Source of the DNA: CAVYOD01 sp963770045
Lineage (GTDB): Bacteria > Acidobacteriota > Aminicenantia > Aminicenantales > CAVYOD01
Direction: 5' to 3'
Assembly (NCBI GenBank): GCA_963770045.1
Contig: CAVYOD010000027.1
Span: forward strand, 162,858 to 226,857
Length of the DNA stretch: 64,000 bases
In this document: positions 47,279 through 58,203 of the stretch, piece by piece
How positions within the stretch are numbered: the first letter of the stretch is position 1
Layout of the letters: the number at the start of each line of letters is the position of its first letter
Program-made: the position numbers and the translations under genes
Notes under the pieces: model-generated
What the model was told of the DNA's origin: nothing
Databases searched by the model: none
The model's input: only the letters and a program-made list of their open reading frames with translations

Positions 47279-48988
47279 ATGAGACCTCCCAGAAGGCTAT
47301 TCGCAATCGTTTTAGCTGGGCTTTTCATTGTCACGGTCATAGGATGCAAGAAGAAGTATGACGGCCCGCAGGCGAGCCTTGTCGTTAAGAATGGCAAAAT
47401 TGTCACAATCGATAAAAAAAATCCCCGTGCCGAGGCGGTTGCAGTGAGCGGTGAGAGAATTATCGCCGTGACGTCAAATGAAGCTGTCGCGAAATATATT
47501 GAAGAAGGCAAGACCAAAGTCATAGATGCGGGGGGAAGGCTTATTGTCCCTGGGTTTAATGATGCTCATATCCATTTCGACGGAATCTCTGTCGACTACA
47601 TCGACCTCCACGGGATCACCGATCTCAAGGAGATCCAGCAGAAGGTGAAAGAGCGAGTGGGCCAAGTCAAGCCGGGAGAGTGGATTCTGGGCGGGGGCTG
47701 GGAGCAGGAAACGTTTGCCGATAGACGATGGCCGACCAAGACAACTCTGGATAATGTGGCTCCGAACAATCCCGTCAGGCTCAGCCGAATAGACGGTCAC
47801 TCCATCTGGGTCAACAGCTATGCCCTCAAAATCTCGGCCATCTCGAAAGATACTCCAGATCCCCCCGGAGGCACGATCGTCAAAGATCCGATGTCCGGAG
47901 AGCCGACCGGCATTCTTAAGGAAACCGCGGGAGAACTGATCAAAGTGACCTCGGCCGGCGCTTTAGCCGGAGAGGGGGAAGGGGACCAGAATGATGAGGC
48001 TATGGAGCGCGCTCTCAACGAGGCGAGAGGCCTGGGCATAACCAGCATCCAGCATCTCGAGGGAAGACAGGATCAATTCAAAAGGTTTCTGGAGGCGGGG
48101 AAGCTCAGCCTGCGAGTGACCTTTAATATGCATCTCGAAAGCAGTCCGGAGCACCTGGTGAAAATGGACGCCCTCCGAAAGCAATTCCCTCCCGAGAACA
48201 ACTGGCTGCGATTTGGATATCTGAAAGCTTTCATCGACGGCACCTTGGGCTCGGCAACGGCGTTGTATTTTGAACCCTATGAAGACAATCCTCAGACGCG
48301 CGGGTTGCCGCAGATGACGTATGAGGAATTGGAGGAAAAAGTGGTCGCGGCTGACAAGATGGGGTTCCAGATAGGGATCCACGCGACCGGAGATAAAGCC
48401 AACAATTGGATTTTAAACGCATATGAGAAAGCTCAGCAGGTTAATGGCAAGAGAAATAGCCGGCATCGCAGCGAGCACGCGACATCCATCGCCCCGGATG
48501 ATTTTCCGCGGTTCGCCAAGCTGGGCGTCATCGCTTCGGTGCAACCGAGCCACCTGGTCGTGGTCAAGCAATTCGCAGAAAAACGAATAGGCTTGGAGCG
48601 CTGCAAAAACACTTATGCCTTTGCGACCTTTTTGCAGGCCGGCGCCCGTGTTGCCTTTGGATCGGATTGGAACGTCGTCTCGATGAATCCGATGGAGGGG
48701 CTTTTCGCTGCAGTCACGAGAGAGAATTTTAAGGGAGAGCCCGAGGGCGGTTGGTTTCCAGAACAAAAAATATCAATGGAAAAGGCCATCGAGCTCTATA
48801 CCCTTGGATCCGCTTATGCGGAGTTTATGGAAGATCGCAAAGGGATGCTGAAGGTTGGCTATCTCGCCGACATGGATATCTTGAGCGATGATTTGCTGAC
48901 AATCTCTGCCGACCGGATCATAAACACAAAGGTCGATTATACCATCGTCGGCGGAAGAGTCGTTTTCCAGAGGGCGGACAGCCGGTAA
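47279..48988 (+). CDS. YtcJ-type amidohydrolase, lipoprotein
   Basis: The N-terminus is a lipoprotein signal (FAIVLAGLFIVTVIGC), then an amidohydrolase-3/YtcJ domain: PGFNDAHIHFDG (HxH metal site), GGGWEQETFADRRWPTKTTLD, DGHSIWVNSYAL and GIHATGDKANNWILNAYEKA. C-terminal GSDWNVVSMNPMEGLFAA carries the final metal Asp. Related enzymes hydrolyse N-substituted formamides or other amides. It follows the TonB gene on the same strand with about 140 bases between, so the two may be co-transcribed. Substrate unknown. Confidence 0.88.
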   Translation: MRPPRRLFAIVLAGLFIVTVIGCKKKYDGPQASLVVKNGKIVTIDKKNPRAEAVAVSGERIIAVTSNEAVAKYIEEGKTKVIDAGGRLIVPGFNDAHIHFDGISVDYIDLHGITDLKEIQQKVKERVGQVKPGEWILGGGWEQETFADRRWPTKTTLDNVAPNNPVRLSRIDGHSIWVNSYALKISAISKDTPDPPGGTIVKDPMSGEPTGILKETAGELIKVTSAGALAGEGEGDQNDEAMERALNEARGLGITSIQHLEGRQDQFKRFLEAGKLSLRVTFNMHLESSPEHLVKMDALRKQFPPENNWLRFGYLKAFIDGTLGSATALYFEPYEDNPQTRGLPQMTYEELEEKVVAADKMGFQIGIHATGDKANNWILNAYEKAQQVNGKRNSRHRSEHATSIAPDDFPRFAKLGVIASVQPSHLVVVKQFAEKRIGLERCKNTYAFATFLQAGARVAFGSDWNVVSMNPMEGLFAAVTRENFKGEPEGGWFPEQKISMEKAIELYTLGSAYAEFMEDRKGMLKVGYLADMDILSDDLLTISADRIINTKVDYTIVGGRVVFQRADSR

Positions 48989-49021
48989 GGGCCACTCTTG
49001 AATCCGGGGAGGAGAAAAATC

Positions 49022-50821
49022 ATGAAGATCTCCATGAGAGCCTCATTGGCGAGGGCCTTCGTTTTTATCTTGACTTTCAATTTCCTTGCAATGTCGGCCT
49101 TCTTTCTTGCGGGGGAAGATTTCCGGATCAAGGTCGAAGAAGGAATTGCGGCTCCCATGAGGGACGGGAAAAAACTCTATGCCAATGTCCTTCGTCCCGA
49201 TGCGCAGGGCAAGTTTCCTGTCATCCTCATCCGCACCCCCTACGGCAAAGACAGATTCGTGGAGACCTCGACTTTCCCCCTTTACGCAGCCCAAAGGGGT
49301 TACGTCGTGGTCGTCCAGGACGTCCGGGGCTGCGGGACTTCAGAGGGAGAACTGGTCCCCTATGTTCAAGAAATCAACGATGGTTATGACGCCGTCGAAT
49401 GGGCGGCAACCCTGCCCTATTCCAATGGGAAAATAGGAACGGAGGGTTGTTCATATCTCGGAGCCGTGCAGTGGCAGCTCGCCACAGCGGCTCCGCCGCA
49501 TCTCGCGGCGATCTTTCCTCAATGCACCTTTGCCAATAGCCGGCATTTCTTTTATTTCGGGGGAGCTTTTATCATCGGCTGGATTTCGTGGCTCAATGAG
49601 AGATTGCCCGATATTCAGAAGCGACGGGGCATGAAAGTTCCGACAGCCGAAGAGGCTCGGGCTGAGTGGTCAAAGAACATGTGGAGGTGGCTCGGCTATC
49701 TGCCTCTTAAGGACCTCCCTCTTCTGAAGGGATTCTTCCCCTGCTATTATGATTGGCTCTCTCATCCGGACGACGGCCCCTTCTGGGATTTTGCCAACGT
49801 GGAGAAAAAGCACAACGAAGTGAGCGTCCCGGCCTATAATCTTACCGGATGGTTCGATGACGGCTATGGGCAACCCGGAGCCATTTCCAACTTCCTCGGG
49901 ATGCGAAAAAACGGCAAGACGCGGGCCGCCCGCGAGGGACAAAAGCTCATCATCGGGCCCTGGACTCATTTGGCCGTCTATTACGCGAAACTCACCTCAA
50001 GAGTCGGGGACCTGGATTTTGGCCCTGAGGCACAGATGGATCTCAACGCATTGGTCATTCGTTGGTGCGACTATTGGCTGAAGGGCATCCAGAATGGAAT
50101 TGAAGACGAACCTCCCATAAAAATATTTGTCATGGGAGATAACAAGTGGCGATCCGAACGCGAATGGCCATTGGCCAGGACCGAATTCACCCCCTTTTAT
50201 TTACACAGCCAAGGGGAAGCCAATTCTTTGCATGGCGCCGGCTCTTTGGACAGACAAAATCCCAAGGAAGAAAAACCTGATCATTATGTCTATAACCCGA
50301 CCAATCCGATTACGGATCGCAGCCTGGAATCCGGGCCCAGCGATCAAAGAGCCGTTGAGGGCAGGAACGATATCTTGGTTTACACCTCAGCCCCACTCGC
50401 CAAAGAGCTTGAGGTTACGGGACCGATCAAGGCAGAACTGTGGGCAGCCTCCTCGGCCAAAGATACCGATTTTGTCGTCAAGTTGACAGATGTTTATCCT
50501 GACGGGTACTCTCAGAACATAACTCCTCCCCTGTCCGGCATACTTCGGGCAAGATATCGTGAGTCAGAGTTCAAGCAGCAACTCCTTACGCCGGATAAGA
50601 TCTATGAATTCAGCGTCAACTTGATGTACACGAGCCATGTTTTCAAAGCGGGGCACAGGATAAGGGTATCCATCACCAGCAGCAACTTCCCCAATATTGA
50701 CCGAAATCCCAATACGGGTAATCTTTTTGGCGAAGATGCACAACTTATTTCGGCCACTCAAACTATTTATCATGATGAAAGATATCCGTCTCTGGTGATG
50801 TTGCCCGTCATCCCAAGATAG
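49022..50821 (+). CDS. CocE/NonD (S15) family hydrolase 1
   Basis: A signal peptide precedes an X-Pro dipeptidyl-peptidase/cocaine-esterase-type alpha/beta hydrolase: GIAAPMRDGKKLYANVLRPD, serine elbow GTEGCSYLGAVQWQ, WTHLAVYYAKL region, and the C-terminal jelly-roll with RIRVSITSSNFPNIDRNPNTG. Such proteins cleave amide or ester bonds next to bulky acyl groups. GGGGAGGAG precedes the ATG at 49022, which is preferred to 48998. It follows the amidohydrolase by 33 bases, so the two are probably in one operon. Confidence 0.88.
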   Translation: MKISMRASLARAFVFILTFNFLAMSAFFLAGEDFRIKVEEGIAAPMRDGKKLYANVLRPDAQGKFPVILIRTPYGKDRFVETSTFPLYAAQRGYVVVVQDVRGCGTSEGELVPYVQEINDGYDAVEWAATLPYSNGKIGTEGCSYLGAVQWQLATAAPPHLAAIFPQCTFANSRHFFYFGGAFIIGWISWLNERLPDIQKRRGMKVPTAEEARAEWSKNMWRWLGYLPLKDLPLLKGFFPCYYDWLSHPDDGPFWDFANVEKKHNEVSVPAYNLTGWFDDGYGQPGAISNFLGMRKNGKTRAAREGQKLIIGPWTHLAVYYAKLTSRVGDLDFGPEAQMDLNALVIRWCDYWLKGIQNGIEDEPPIKIFVMGDNKWRSEREWPLARTEFTPFYLHSQGEANSLHGAGSLDRQNPKEEKPDHYVYNPTNPITDRSLESGPSDQRAVEGRNDILVYTSAPLAKELEVTGPIKAELWAASSAKDTDFVVKLTDVYPDGYSQNITPPLSGILRARYRESEFKQQLLTPDKIYEFSVNLMYTSHVFKAGHRIRVSITSSNFPNIDRNPNTGNLFGEDAQLISATQTIYHDERYPSLVMLPVIPR

Positions 50822-50865
50822 CTGAAATGATGGAGCCCGAGGAGAAAAATCATTCCCCGGGGACT

Positions 50866-52365
50866 CTAGGAGTATTTGAGAGTGCCCTCGTATGATGCCT
50901 CGGCATCCAGGGGGAAGATCGGGCGGCGGACCTTGGTGAAGTGAAGGCGGCCGAGTTCGGATCCGGTGATTCCCGGGCCTTCGGCCAATATGATCTCCTT
51001 GGAGATGGGCTCGAAAGACGCGCGGAAATGCCCTTTTCCCTTCAGCCCGATAATCGACATCCGGCTCGGTTCAATGCCCACCATCCGGAAAACCTCCAGG
51101 TCGATGGGAGTGAATCTCCTTTCGGCAACAATGATCGACACTTCGCCGACTATAAGGTGCACGGTCCGTCCAACATTTTTAAGCACTCCGGTCATCATCG
51201 GCCCTCGGTTCACGAACTTTCCGTCGGCGATCGCCTTTATGTACGCTTCGCGAAGAAAGAAAGGCCGGCCGTGAAGCCGGTCCGTTTTGCCGCCCAACAA
51301 CACAGAAAGTCGATTTCTTACGCCGGCTTCGATCGCTTTTTGGACAACCTCCGGGTCGGCGATGGAACAGAAAGAACAATTACGCGCCCCTTTCTCTACA
51401 AGAATCCGGACCAGTTCCGGGCCGTCTCCGGGACCGCCGCTGTCTGGATTATCCGCAATGTCCACAACGGTAATCAGCCCTTCATGCTTTTCCATAGCTT
51501 TTTCGACCGCTCTTTCTAGGCTCATGACTCCGCCTAAAAAGCCGTTCCTCAATTCCCAGGCTTTCAATGCAATCTCTTCTGCGGTGCGTTTGGCAAGATC
51601 GAGTTCGCCGTCGGCTGTGGCCACAACGGAAATGCCCGCATTGAGGACATCAGCCGGCGGAAAGCCTCCAAACACGGAAATATTCAGTAGGCGGGGGTCG
51701 CGCTCGGCTTCATGGGCCATGGCCATAAGGGTTTTCATGGGATCCCGATTGGTGGCCATGTTTTGGGATGTGGGCATCATCGGCGGCTTTATCAAGGCTG
51801 ATACCGGACGAACCTCTTTTTCTGCCAGCCGTACGATGAGGTCACCTGCCTCCTCCCCCCGCGCCGCCATATCCACGTGGGGATAGGTGTCATAGCCGAC
51901 GAGGACGGTGGCTTCCCGGAGCATGGTTTCGGAAATATTTGCGTGGAGGTCCAAGACGCCGACGATCGGCAACTCGGTCCCGACGGCACGCCGGACTTGC
52001 GTCAAAATCTCTCCCTCCGGGTCGTCACAATCCCCGGAAACCATGGCCCCGTGCAAATCCAGAAGAAGTCCATCTGCCGGCTCGTGCGTTTTCAATCCAG
52101 CAATCAAACTATCCAACAGGATTCGGAAGGCCTCCCGGGTGACTTTTCCGGAGGGTGTAGCTGCGGCGTAAACCAGCGGAACAAGCTCGAATTTGTGCCT
52201 TCGCGCGGCGCTTAAAAAACCCCCCAAAACCGTATTGGTGCCTTCGAGCCCGGCTGCCGCTTCATCGGCTGTCAAGAATCCACTTTCCTGAAACTTATTG
52301 AGATCAGTGGCGATATTAGAAAAAGAATTCGACTCATGATAGATCGTGGCGGCGAGAATTTTCAT
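50866..52365 (-). CDS. M81 family metallopeptidase (MlrC-like)
   Basis: The protein begins KILAATIYHESNSFSNI, the M81/DUF1485 mark (xxxETNTFS-like zinc loop), and continues LLLDLHGAMVSGDCDDPEGE, VGVLDLHANIS, VGYDTYPHVDMAARG and VVDIADNPDSGGPGDGPELV. MlrC of microcystin degraders belongs here and finishes peptide breakdown; many homologues hydrolyse other amides. The start at 52365 was taken because the upstream 42 codons are atypical. It is encoded opposite to its neighbours, converging on the S15 gene. The length of about 499 residues is normal. Confidence 0.88.
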   Translation of the reverse strand: MKILAATIYHESNSFSNIATDLNKFQESGFLTADEAAAGLEGTNTVLGGFLSAARRHKFELVPLVYAAATPSGKVTREAFRILLDSLIAGLKTHEPADGLLLDLHGAMVSGDCDDPEGEILTQVRRAVGTELPIVGVLDLHANISETMLREATVLVGYDTYPHVDMAARGEEAGDLIVRLAEKEVRPVSALIKPPMMPTSQNMATNRDPMKTLMAMAHEAERDPRLLNISVFGGFPPADVLNAGISVVATADGELDLAKRTAEEIALKAWELRNGFLGGVMSLERAVEKAMEKHEGLITVVDIADNPDSGGPGDGPELVRILVEKGARNCSFCSIADPEVVQKAIEAGVRNRLSVLLGGKTDRLHGRPFFLREAYIKAIADGKFVNRGPMMTGVLKNVGRTVHLIVGEVSIIVAERRFTPIDLEVFRMVGIEPSRMSIIGLKGKGHFRASFEPISKEIILAEGPGITGSELGRLHFTKVRRPIFPLDAEASYEGTLKYS

Positions 52366-52727
52366 CAATTTTTTGCCTCTTTTGATTCGAGTTGCATGAA
52401 CAAACTTCCCGAACGATAAATAACACCCGTTTTGAATCCCTGTCAATATGTCATTAAAATTCGCGGCAAAACACCATTTCCTTATCAACAATCATAGGCT
52501 TTTGCTTTTATCGCGGCTCAGAAGGCTGATAGCATCGCCCATTCTATATCCGGGCCTCCTGTGACCAAATTTTGACTAGGCCTTTCCGATCTGCAAACGA
52601 TTTGTGGTGAGATAAGATGTTTCTCACTGATGCCCATGTAGCTCAGCGGATAGAGCGACGGACTCCGGAAGCAAAAAAACGGGTTTTTTCCGCGTTTTAG
52701 CTTATAATATCGGCCGAGGAGGTGGCC
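52366..52727. other. Intergenic region between M81 and gcvPA genes
   Basis: The region holds a 5' half of a tRNA-Arg gene (see 52632-52669), an A7/T6 stem, a TATAAT at 52703-52708 and the gcvPA ribosome site. No gene was seen. Confidence 0.6.
52632..52669 (+). pseudogene. 5' half of a tRNA-Arg(CCG) gene
   Basis: The bases spell a standard acceptor strand (GCCCATG), TA, D-arm (GCTC AGCGGATA GAGC), G, anticodon strand ACGGA and loop CTCCGGA with anticodon CCG. Past 52669 the expected TCCGT, variable and T-arms are absent; AGCAAAAAAAC follows instead. It is a broken tRNA gene cut just after the anticodon, as left by deletion or integration at a tRNA site. Confidence 0.65.
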
Positions 52728-54123
52728 ATGGACACAAAGAAAAGTTTTATCCATCCCTATATCCCAAACTCCGTTCCCTCTGTTAAAGAAAAGATGCTGA
52801 GAGAGGTCGGAGTCAAGAATATTGATGATTTGTATGAAGACATCCCGGAAGGACTTCGGCTGAAGACAGATCTGAAACTCCCGGAGCCAAAGCTATCCGA
52901 ACTCGAGCTGAAGCGCCACGTGATGAAAATCCTCGACAGGAATAGGTCATGTGAGGAAATAGTGAGTTTCCTTGGCGGTGGCTGCGCTCATCACTATGTG
53001 CCCGCGATCTGCGATGAAATAACGCACAGGGCTGAATTTCTGACTGCCTACGCGGGCGAGCCCTACGAAGACGCGGGACGGTTCCAAGCGCTTTTTGAGT
53101 ACGAAAGCCTGATGGCCGAGCTCCTGGATTTCGATGTCGTCAATGTGCCCACATACGACTGGGGGCAGGCAGCGAGCACAGCCATAAGAATGTCCGGCCG
53201 TATCACAAAGCGGAGCAAGGTCCTCATCGCAGATACTCTATCTCCGGACAGGCTAGCCATCATCAAAAATTACTGCCATCCGGTCATGAAAACTGAGCTC
53301 GTCAGGCCACCATCCCGAAACAGGGCACATAAACCTAGAAGACCTTTGTTCCAAGATGGCGGCGGAAGTGGCCGCTGTCTACTTTGAGAACCCCTCTTAT
53401 CTCGGATTCATAGAAACGCAGGGTAAAGAGGTCGCGGATATCGCTCATGCCAACGGCTCGCTCAGCGTTGTCGGAGTGGATCCCATTTCCCTGGGAGTGC
53501 TGAAACCACCCAGCCAGTACGGGGCTGATATTGCCTGCGGTGATATCCAGGGATTAGGAAACCACATGTATTATGGGGGGTCTCTGGGCGGGTTCATAGC
53601 CACCCGCGATGAAGAGAAATTCGTCATGGAATACCCCTCTCGGCTGTTCGGCATCACCAGAACCGCGGTCGAAGGGGAATGGGGATTCGGGGATGTCGCC
53701 TACAGCCGGACTTCATTCGACGGAAGGGAAAAAGGCAAAGAGTTTGTCGGAACGGCAGCCGCTCTCTACGGAATTTCCGCGGCCGTATATCTTTCGTTGA
53801 TGGGACCTCGGGGCATGCGCGAGCTCGGCCAACACATTGTGCAGAAAACCCTGTACGCCTCCAAGAAAATGAGCGACATCAAAAATGTCAAACTCCGCTT
53901 TCATTCCACTCCGTTCAAGGAATTCGTAGTTGATTTCAGCCAAACCGGAAAATCTGCGGCTGAGATCAACCGGCATCTCCTCGACAACGACATCTTCGGG
54001 GGAAAAGACCTGTCGATTGAATTCAGCGGACTCCGGGACTGCGCGCTCTATTGTTTTACTGAAATGGTGACCCAAGCGGATATCGATCGGCTGGTGCGTG
54101 TCCTTAAAGACTATCTGGGCTGA
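52728..54123 (+). pseudogene. gcvPA: Glycine dehydrogenase (decarboxylating) subunit 1, frameshifted
   Basis: The N-terminal half of split P-protein of the glycine cleavage system: FIHPYIPNSVPSVKEKML, FLGGGCAHHYVPAICDEI, EPYEDAGRFQALFEYESLM and later GDIQGLGNHMYYGGSLGGF. The ATG at 52728 has GAGGAGGT four bases upstream. The frame changes near 53310; joining ELVRP to HPETGHINLEDLCSKM restores a normal protein. With subunit 2 directly downstream (14 bases), it decarboxylates glycine and passes the aminomethyl group to lipoyl-H protein. No gcvT or gcvH lies in the window. Confidence 0.87.
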
Positions 54124-54137
54124 GAGGAGAAGAACCG

Positions 54138-55704
54138 ATGAATATCCCGAAAAACAGCAAATTAAGAAATTTCCATCAGGCCAAGTGGGATGAGGAAGTG
54201 ATTTTTGAGTTGAACGCCAGCGGCGAGAGAGGCATCCTCGTTCCCGAAGTCGAACCCGAAATAAAGGCTCTGGTTGGAGACGGGCTGAGCGTGATCCCGG
54301 AAAACATGTTGAGGAAAGATCCGCCGGCCCTTCCCGAAGTGGCCCAGATGAGGGTGTTGAAGCATTTCCTCCGCCTCTCCCAGCAGAACCTCGGGGCGGA
54401 TCTCAACATTGATATAGGTCAGGGGACATGCACGGTAAAGTACAATCCGAAAATCAATGAAGTCCTGGCCGCTTCCCCCAGAGCCTATGCCCTTCATCCG
54501 GCGCAGGATGAAAGCACTGTCCAGGGAGCGCTTCAAATCATGTACGAGCTGGATCTTTTCTTGCGCGAGGTTTCCGGTCTCGACCGGTTCACGCTGCAGC
54601 CGAGTTCCGGTTCCCATGCCATCCTCACCATGGCCTCTATTATCCGGAAGTATCATGAGACACGGGGAGAGGGGAGCCAGAGGGACGAAATCATAACCAC
54701 TATTTTTTCGCATCCTTCTGGTGGCGCAGCGTCGGCTGTCAAGGGCTATAAAATTATTACAGTTTATTATGATAAGACAGGCCTGCCGGACATCGAAGCG
54801 CTCAAGAAAGCCGTATCCAAACGGACGGCGGCGCTTATAATCACCAATCCCGAAGATACAGGGATTTATAACCCGAAGATCGCGGATTTCACTCAGGCTC
54901 GTTCATGAGGCGGGAGGGCTTTGCGGCTATGATCAGGCCAACGCCAACGGCATTCTCGGAATCACCCGGGCGCGCGAGGCGGGGTTCGATCTCTGTTTCT
55001 TCAACCTGCACAAGACGTTTGGGACTCCCCACGGCTGTGGCGGCCCGGCTTCAGCCGGGCTGGGAGTTACTCGCGAGCTGGTAGATTACCTTCCCGTTCC
55101 ATTGGTTGAATTCGATGGAACAAGGTATTTCCTCAACTGGAACGTGCCTTACACGATTGGCAAGGTGAGGTCGTTCTATGGGGCGTTTTCCGTCATCCTG
55201 AAAGCTTATGCCTGGATCATGAGCCTTGGCGGTCGAGGCCTAAAGGAAGTGGCGAATATCGCCGTGCTCAATAACAACTATCTTCTGAAGAAAATCACGG
55301 CCATAAAGGGCGCCACATCGCCTTTCAAGGCGGGAAAGCATCGGATCGAGCAGGTCAGATACAGCTGGGAGGAGCTTTATAAGGAAACCGGGGTAACAAC
55401 GCACAACATCGCCTTTCGCCTCGCGGACTTTGGTTTTCACCTCTGGTCGAGCCATCATCCTTTCTTGGTTCCGCAGCCTTTCACCATCGAGCCCACCGAA
55501 TCGTATTCAAAGGAGGAGCTGGACGAATACCTCGACGGATTGAGGCACGTTGCCGAGGAAGCGCGGGTAGAGCCTGAAACCATCAAGACCGCGCCCCACC
55601 GCAGTGTTGTCCATAAGATCGACGAGTCGACGTTTGACGATCCCCAAAAATGGGCCATAACCTGGAGAGCTTACCTTAAGAAATATGGCAAGCCTTCCAA
55701 GTGA
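54138..55704 (+). pseudogene. gcvPB: Glycine dehydrogenase (decarboxylating) subunit 2, frameshifted
   Basis: The PLP-bearing half of split P-protein. The frame changes near 54895: after PKIADFTQ the reading resumes LVHEAGGLCGYDQANANG. The PLP-lysine motif follows as FNLHKTFGTPHGCGGP; classic GcvPB has HKTFSTPHGGGGPG, so this copy is divergent at the glycine-rich loop. Also seen are NIDIGQGTCTVKYNPKINE, LDRFTLQPSSGSHAI and SSHHPFLVPQPFTIEPTES. The GAGAGGAGAAG box precedes the ATG. The C-terminal half is intact. A gcvP paralogue acting on another amino acid cannot be excluded. Confidence 0.85.
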
Positions 55705-55765
55705 AGGCCCGAGGAGATATCAGGCTTGTTCTCAGCCGTTTAATACAGGATGGGAGGTCATACGA

Positions 55766-57897
55766 ATGAGCAAAAGAAGGTTTCTTTCTTTGATTTGGAT
55801 TCTATTTTTGGCATTGCTGGCTCCCGCGCCCTCTCGGTCTGCCCATGCGACACAGCCCACGGCTCGGGTTGAAGTCACGCCCCCCATCTACGAATTTGCA
55901 GTTCAAAATGTATGGCTCAGCCTGAAGGACGGAGTGCGCCTTTCAGTCACGTTCTGTAGACCTGTTCCTCGCGAGCCGGGGGAGAAGTTTCCAGTCCTCC
56001 TGGAGTATTTCCCTACCGCAAGGACGACGGCGGGGGAGGACGCGTCCCGCCTTATCCCTATTTTGCCAAACGGGGATTTATCGTTGCCAAAGTGGACATC
56101 CGGGGCACCGGTTCCTCTGACGGAGTCTTCCCGGGGCGAGAATACACGGAACAGGAGCTTGACGACGCCGTCGAAATCATCGACCAGCTCTCGAAAATGC
56201 CCGATTCAAACGGACGGGTGGGCATGTTTGGAATTTCCTGGGGCGGTTTCAATTCCATCCAGGTCGCGATGCGTCAACCACCGGCGCTCAAAGCTATTCT
56301 GGCGACAGACGCCACGGACGATCTTTATCACGACGACGTCCATTACATCGACGGAGTGCTGGAAATAGATCCTTGGGCGACGGAATTCTACGACTCGTTA
56401 GCCCTGCCGCAAACACCCAATTGGCAGCTCGATGAGGCTTTCTTTCGTGACCGGTTCGACCAATACCCGGGCTTCTTGACCTACTTAAAGCAGCAACGCG
56501 ACGGAGAGTTTTGGCGGAAGAATTCTCTTCGCTGGCAGTATGACAAAATCCGCATCCCCACTTACCTCATTGGCGGGCTTCTTGACGGCTACAGAGACGC
56601 GGTTCCACGAATGCTCGAGAACATGAAAGTTCCCGTCATGGCTTCCGTGGGGCCATGGAATCATTCTTACCCCGACTACGGCATGCCCGGGCCGAACTAT
56701 GAATGGAAGCACGAGGCAGTTCGCTGGTGGGACTACTGGCTCAAGGATAGAAACACAGGGATCATGGACGAGCCGCGTTTGACGATTTTTATTCGCGACG
56801 CTCATGGGCCCGACGAACAGCTCAAAATGACGCCCGGACACTGGGTGTGTGAGGACTGGCCTATTCCAGGGACAAAATGGAAGAAGTTTTTCCCGGCAGA
56901 CAACCGCCAGCTTCAGACAAATCCAAGTCAGAAAGCCGTTGAGAAGCTGCGTTATGTTCCGAGCTATGGCATTGCCACGTCAGGGTTCATTTGGTACACA
57001 AAGTGGTGGGGTGATCCCAAAGGCGACATACGTCCCGACGATGCTGGAAGCCTTGTCTTCGACAGTCCGCTGCTTGAGGAAGAATTCGAGATTGTCGGGC
57101 TTCCGAAGGTTCATCTTCGTGTCTCAGCGGACGCTCCGCTCGCCCACTGGGTCGCCCGCCTCGAAGACGTCCAACCGGACGGGACAGTTTCTCTGGTCGC
57201 CGGTGCACTTCTTAATGGTTCCCAGAGAGAATCAAGGCTCGAGCCCAAACCCCTTGTTCCGGGTGAGATCTACGATATTGAGTTTGAGATGCACTTCACA
57301 ACATGGACTTTCAAGCCAGGTCACCGTATCCGGCTTGCCGTCTCAAATGCGCTTTTCCCAATGGTGTGGCCATCTCCCTATCCTATGATAACGAGCCTAT
57401 TCATGGGTACTGAGAGCACTTGTCTGGAACTGCCCATTATTCCTGCTGTGAAACGCAAGGCCCCCTCATTTTTGCCTCCTGAGCCCCGTGAAAAGAGTCA
57501 AATTAAGCCAATTACAGACGATGAGCGCCCAGAGGCGTCATCTCTCGGAGCCTATTTCTGGCCGCAGGCCTCTGCCGAGCTGAAACGAGATTTGGACTCG
57601 ACTGTGAGCCTCGATTGGAAAGGGGCTAGAAGAAATGAGGTCCAGGGCGCGCGTAATCGCTCCTATTATAGAGATTATCAAGATACGAACGACAAGAACC
57701 CGGCCAAATCGAGCTATCACGGCGAGCGGGGCCGCCTGATGGAGTTCGAAGGCCGGACGATCGAGTTGCGGACGAACGTCGACATCACATCCGATGAAAC
57801 GAACTTCTACGTGGTGTTTTTACGAAAGATTTTTCTGAACGGTGCCCTGCTCCGGCAGCGCGAGTGGAAAGAGACGATCAAACGGGACTTTCAATAA
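55766..57897 (+). pseudogene. CocE/NonD (S15) family hydrolase 2, frameshifted
   Basis: A signal peptide (LSLIWILFLALLAPAPSRS) leads to a second X-Pro peptidase/CocE-type hydrolase, only distantly like the first. The frame changes near 56012; PVLLEYFP joins to YRKDDGGGGR and VAKVDIRGTGSSDG. Catalytic serine in GMFGISWGGFNSIQ, then HDDVHYIDG and the C-terminal jelly-roll (RIRLAVSNALFPMVW). About 130 extra C-terminal residues follow the usual end. GGGAGGTC precedes the ATG at 55766. It lies 62 bases behind gcvPB on the same strand. Confidence 0.85.
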
Positions 57898-58203
57898 GCT
57901 CCATGACAAAGTAAGTGGGATAAAAGGAAGGTTACCGTTAAGCATCTACGACATGATGCCTATTCAGTTTCCTATGGAGCCATCAGCCCCGAGAGGCTCT
58001 CCGCACTCCTGTTCACTAATATCGCAAAGCCGTCATTGAACAAATGTTTTGTCTTCTCCCATGCCGTTTGTAGGAATTTATGAGCTAGGCCTGAAAACCC
58101 CAGGCTTTCAAACCTGGGGATGAATGGCATCCCCAAGCGAAGCGGAGGCAATTCACGTTCATGGCTTGAAACGCCAGCCTTTAGGGCCGGGAGTTCTCGT
58201 TCT
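57898..58203. other. Intergenic region with hairpins resembling IS200/IS605 ends
   Basis: No gene was seen. Hairpins: CCCCAGG (58098-58104) with CCTGGGG (58113-58119), and GGGATG/CATCCC nearby, followed by a GC-rich imperfect stem just before the MttB stop. The series of CCCC...GGGG hairpins with a TTTCAAA loop resembles the ends of TnpB-type elements; it may equally be a bidirectional terminator between convergent genes. Confidence 0.35.

Noticed and set aside
52671..52700. AAAAAACGGGTTTTTT considered as an intrinsic terminator
   Set aside because: The stem is A/T only, too weak, and it lies directly ahead of a gene start rather than after one.
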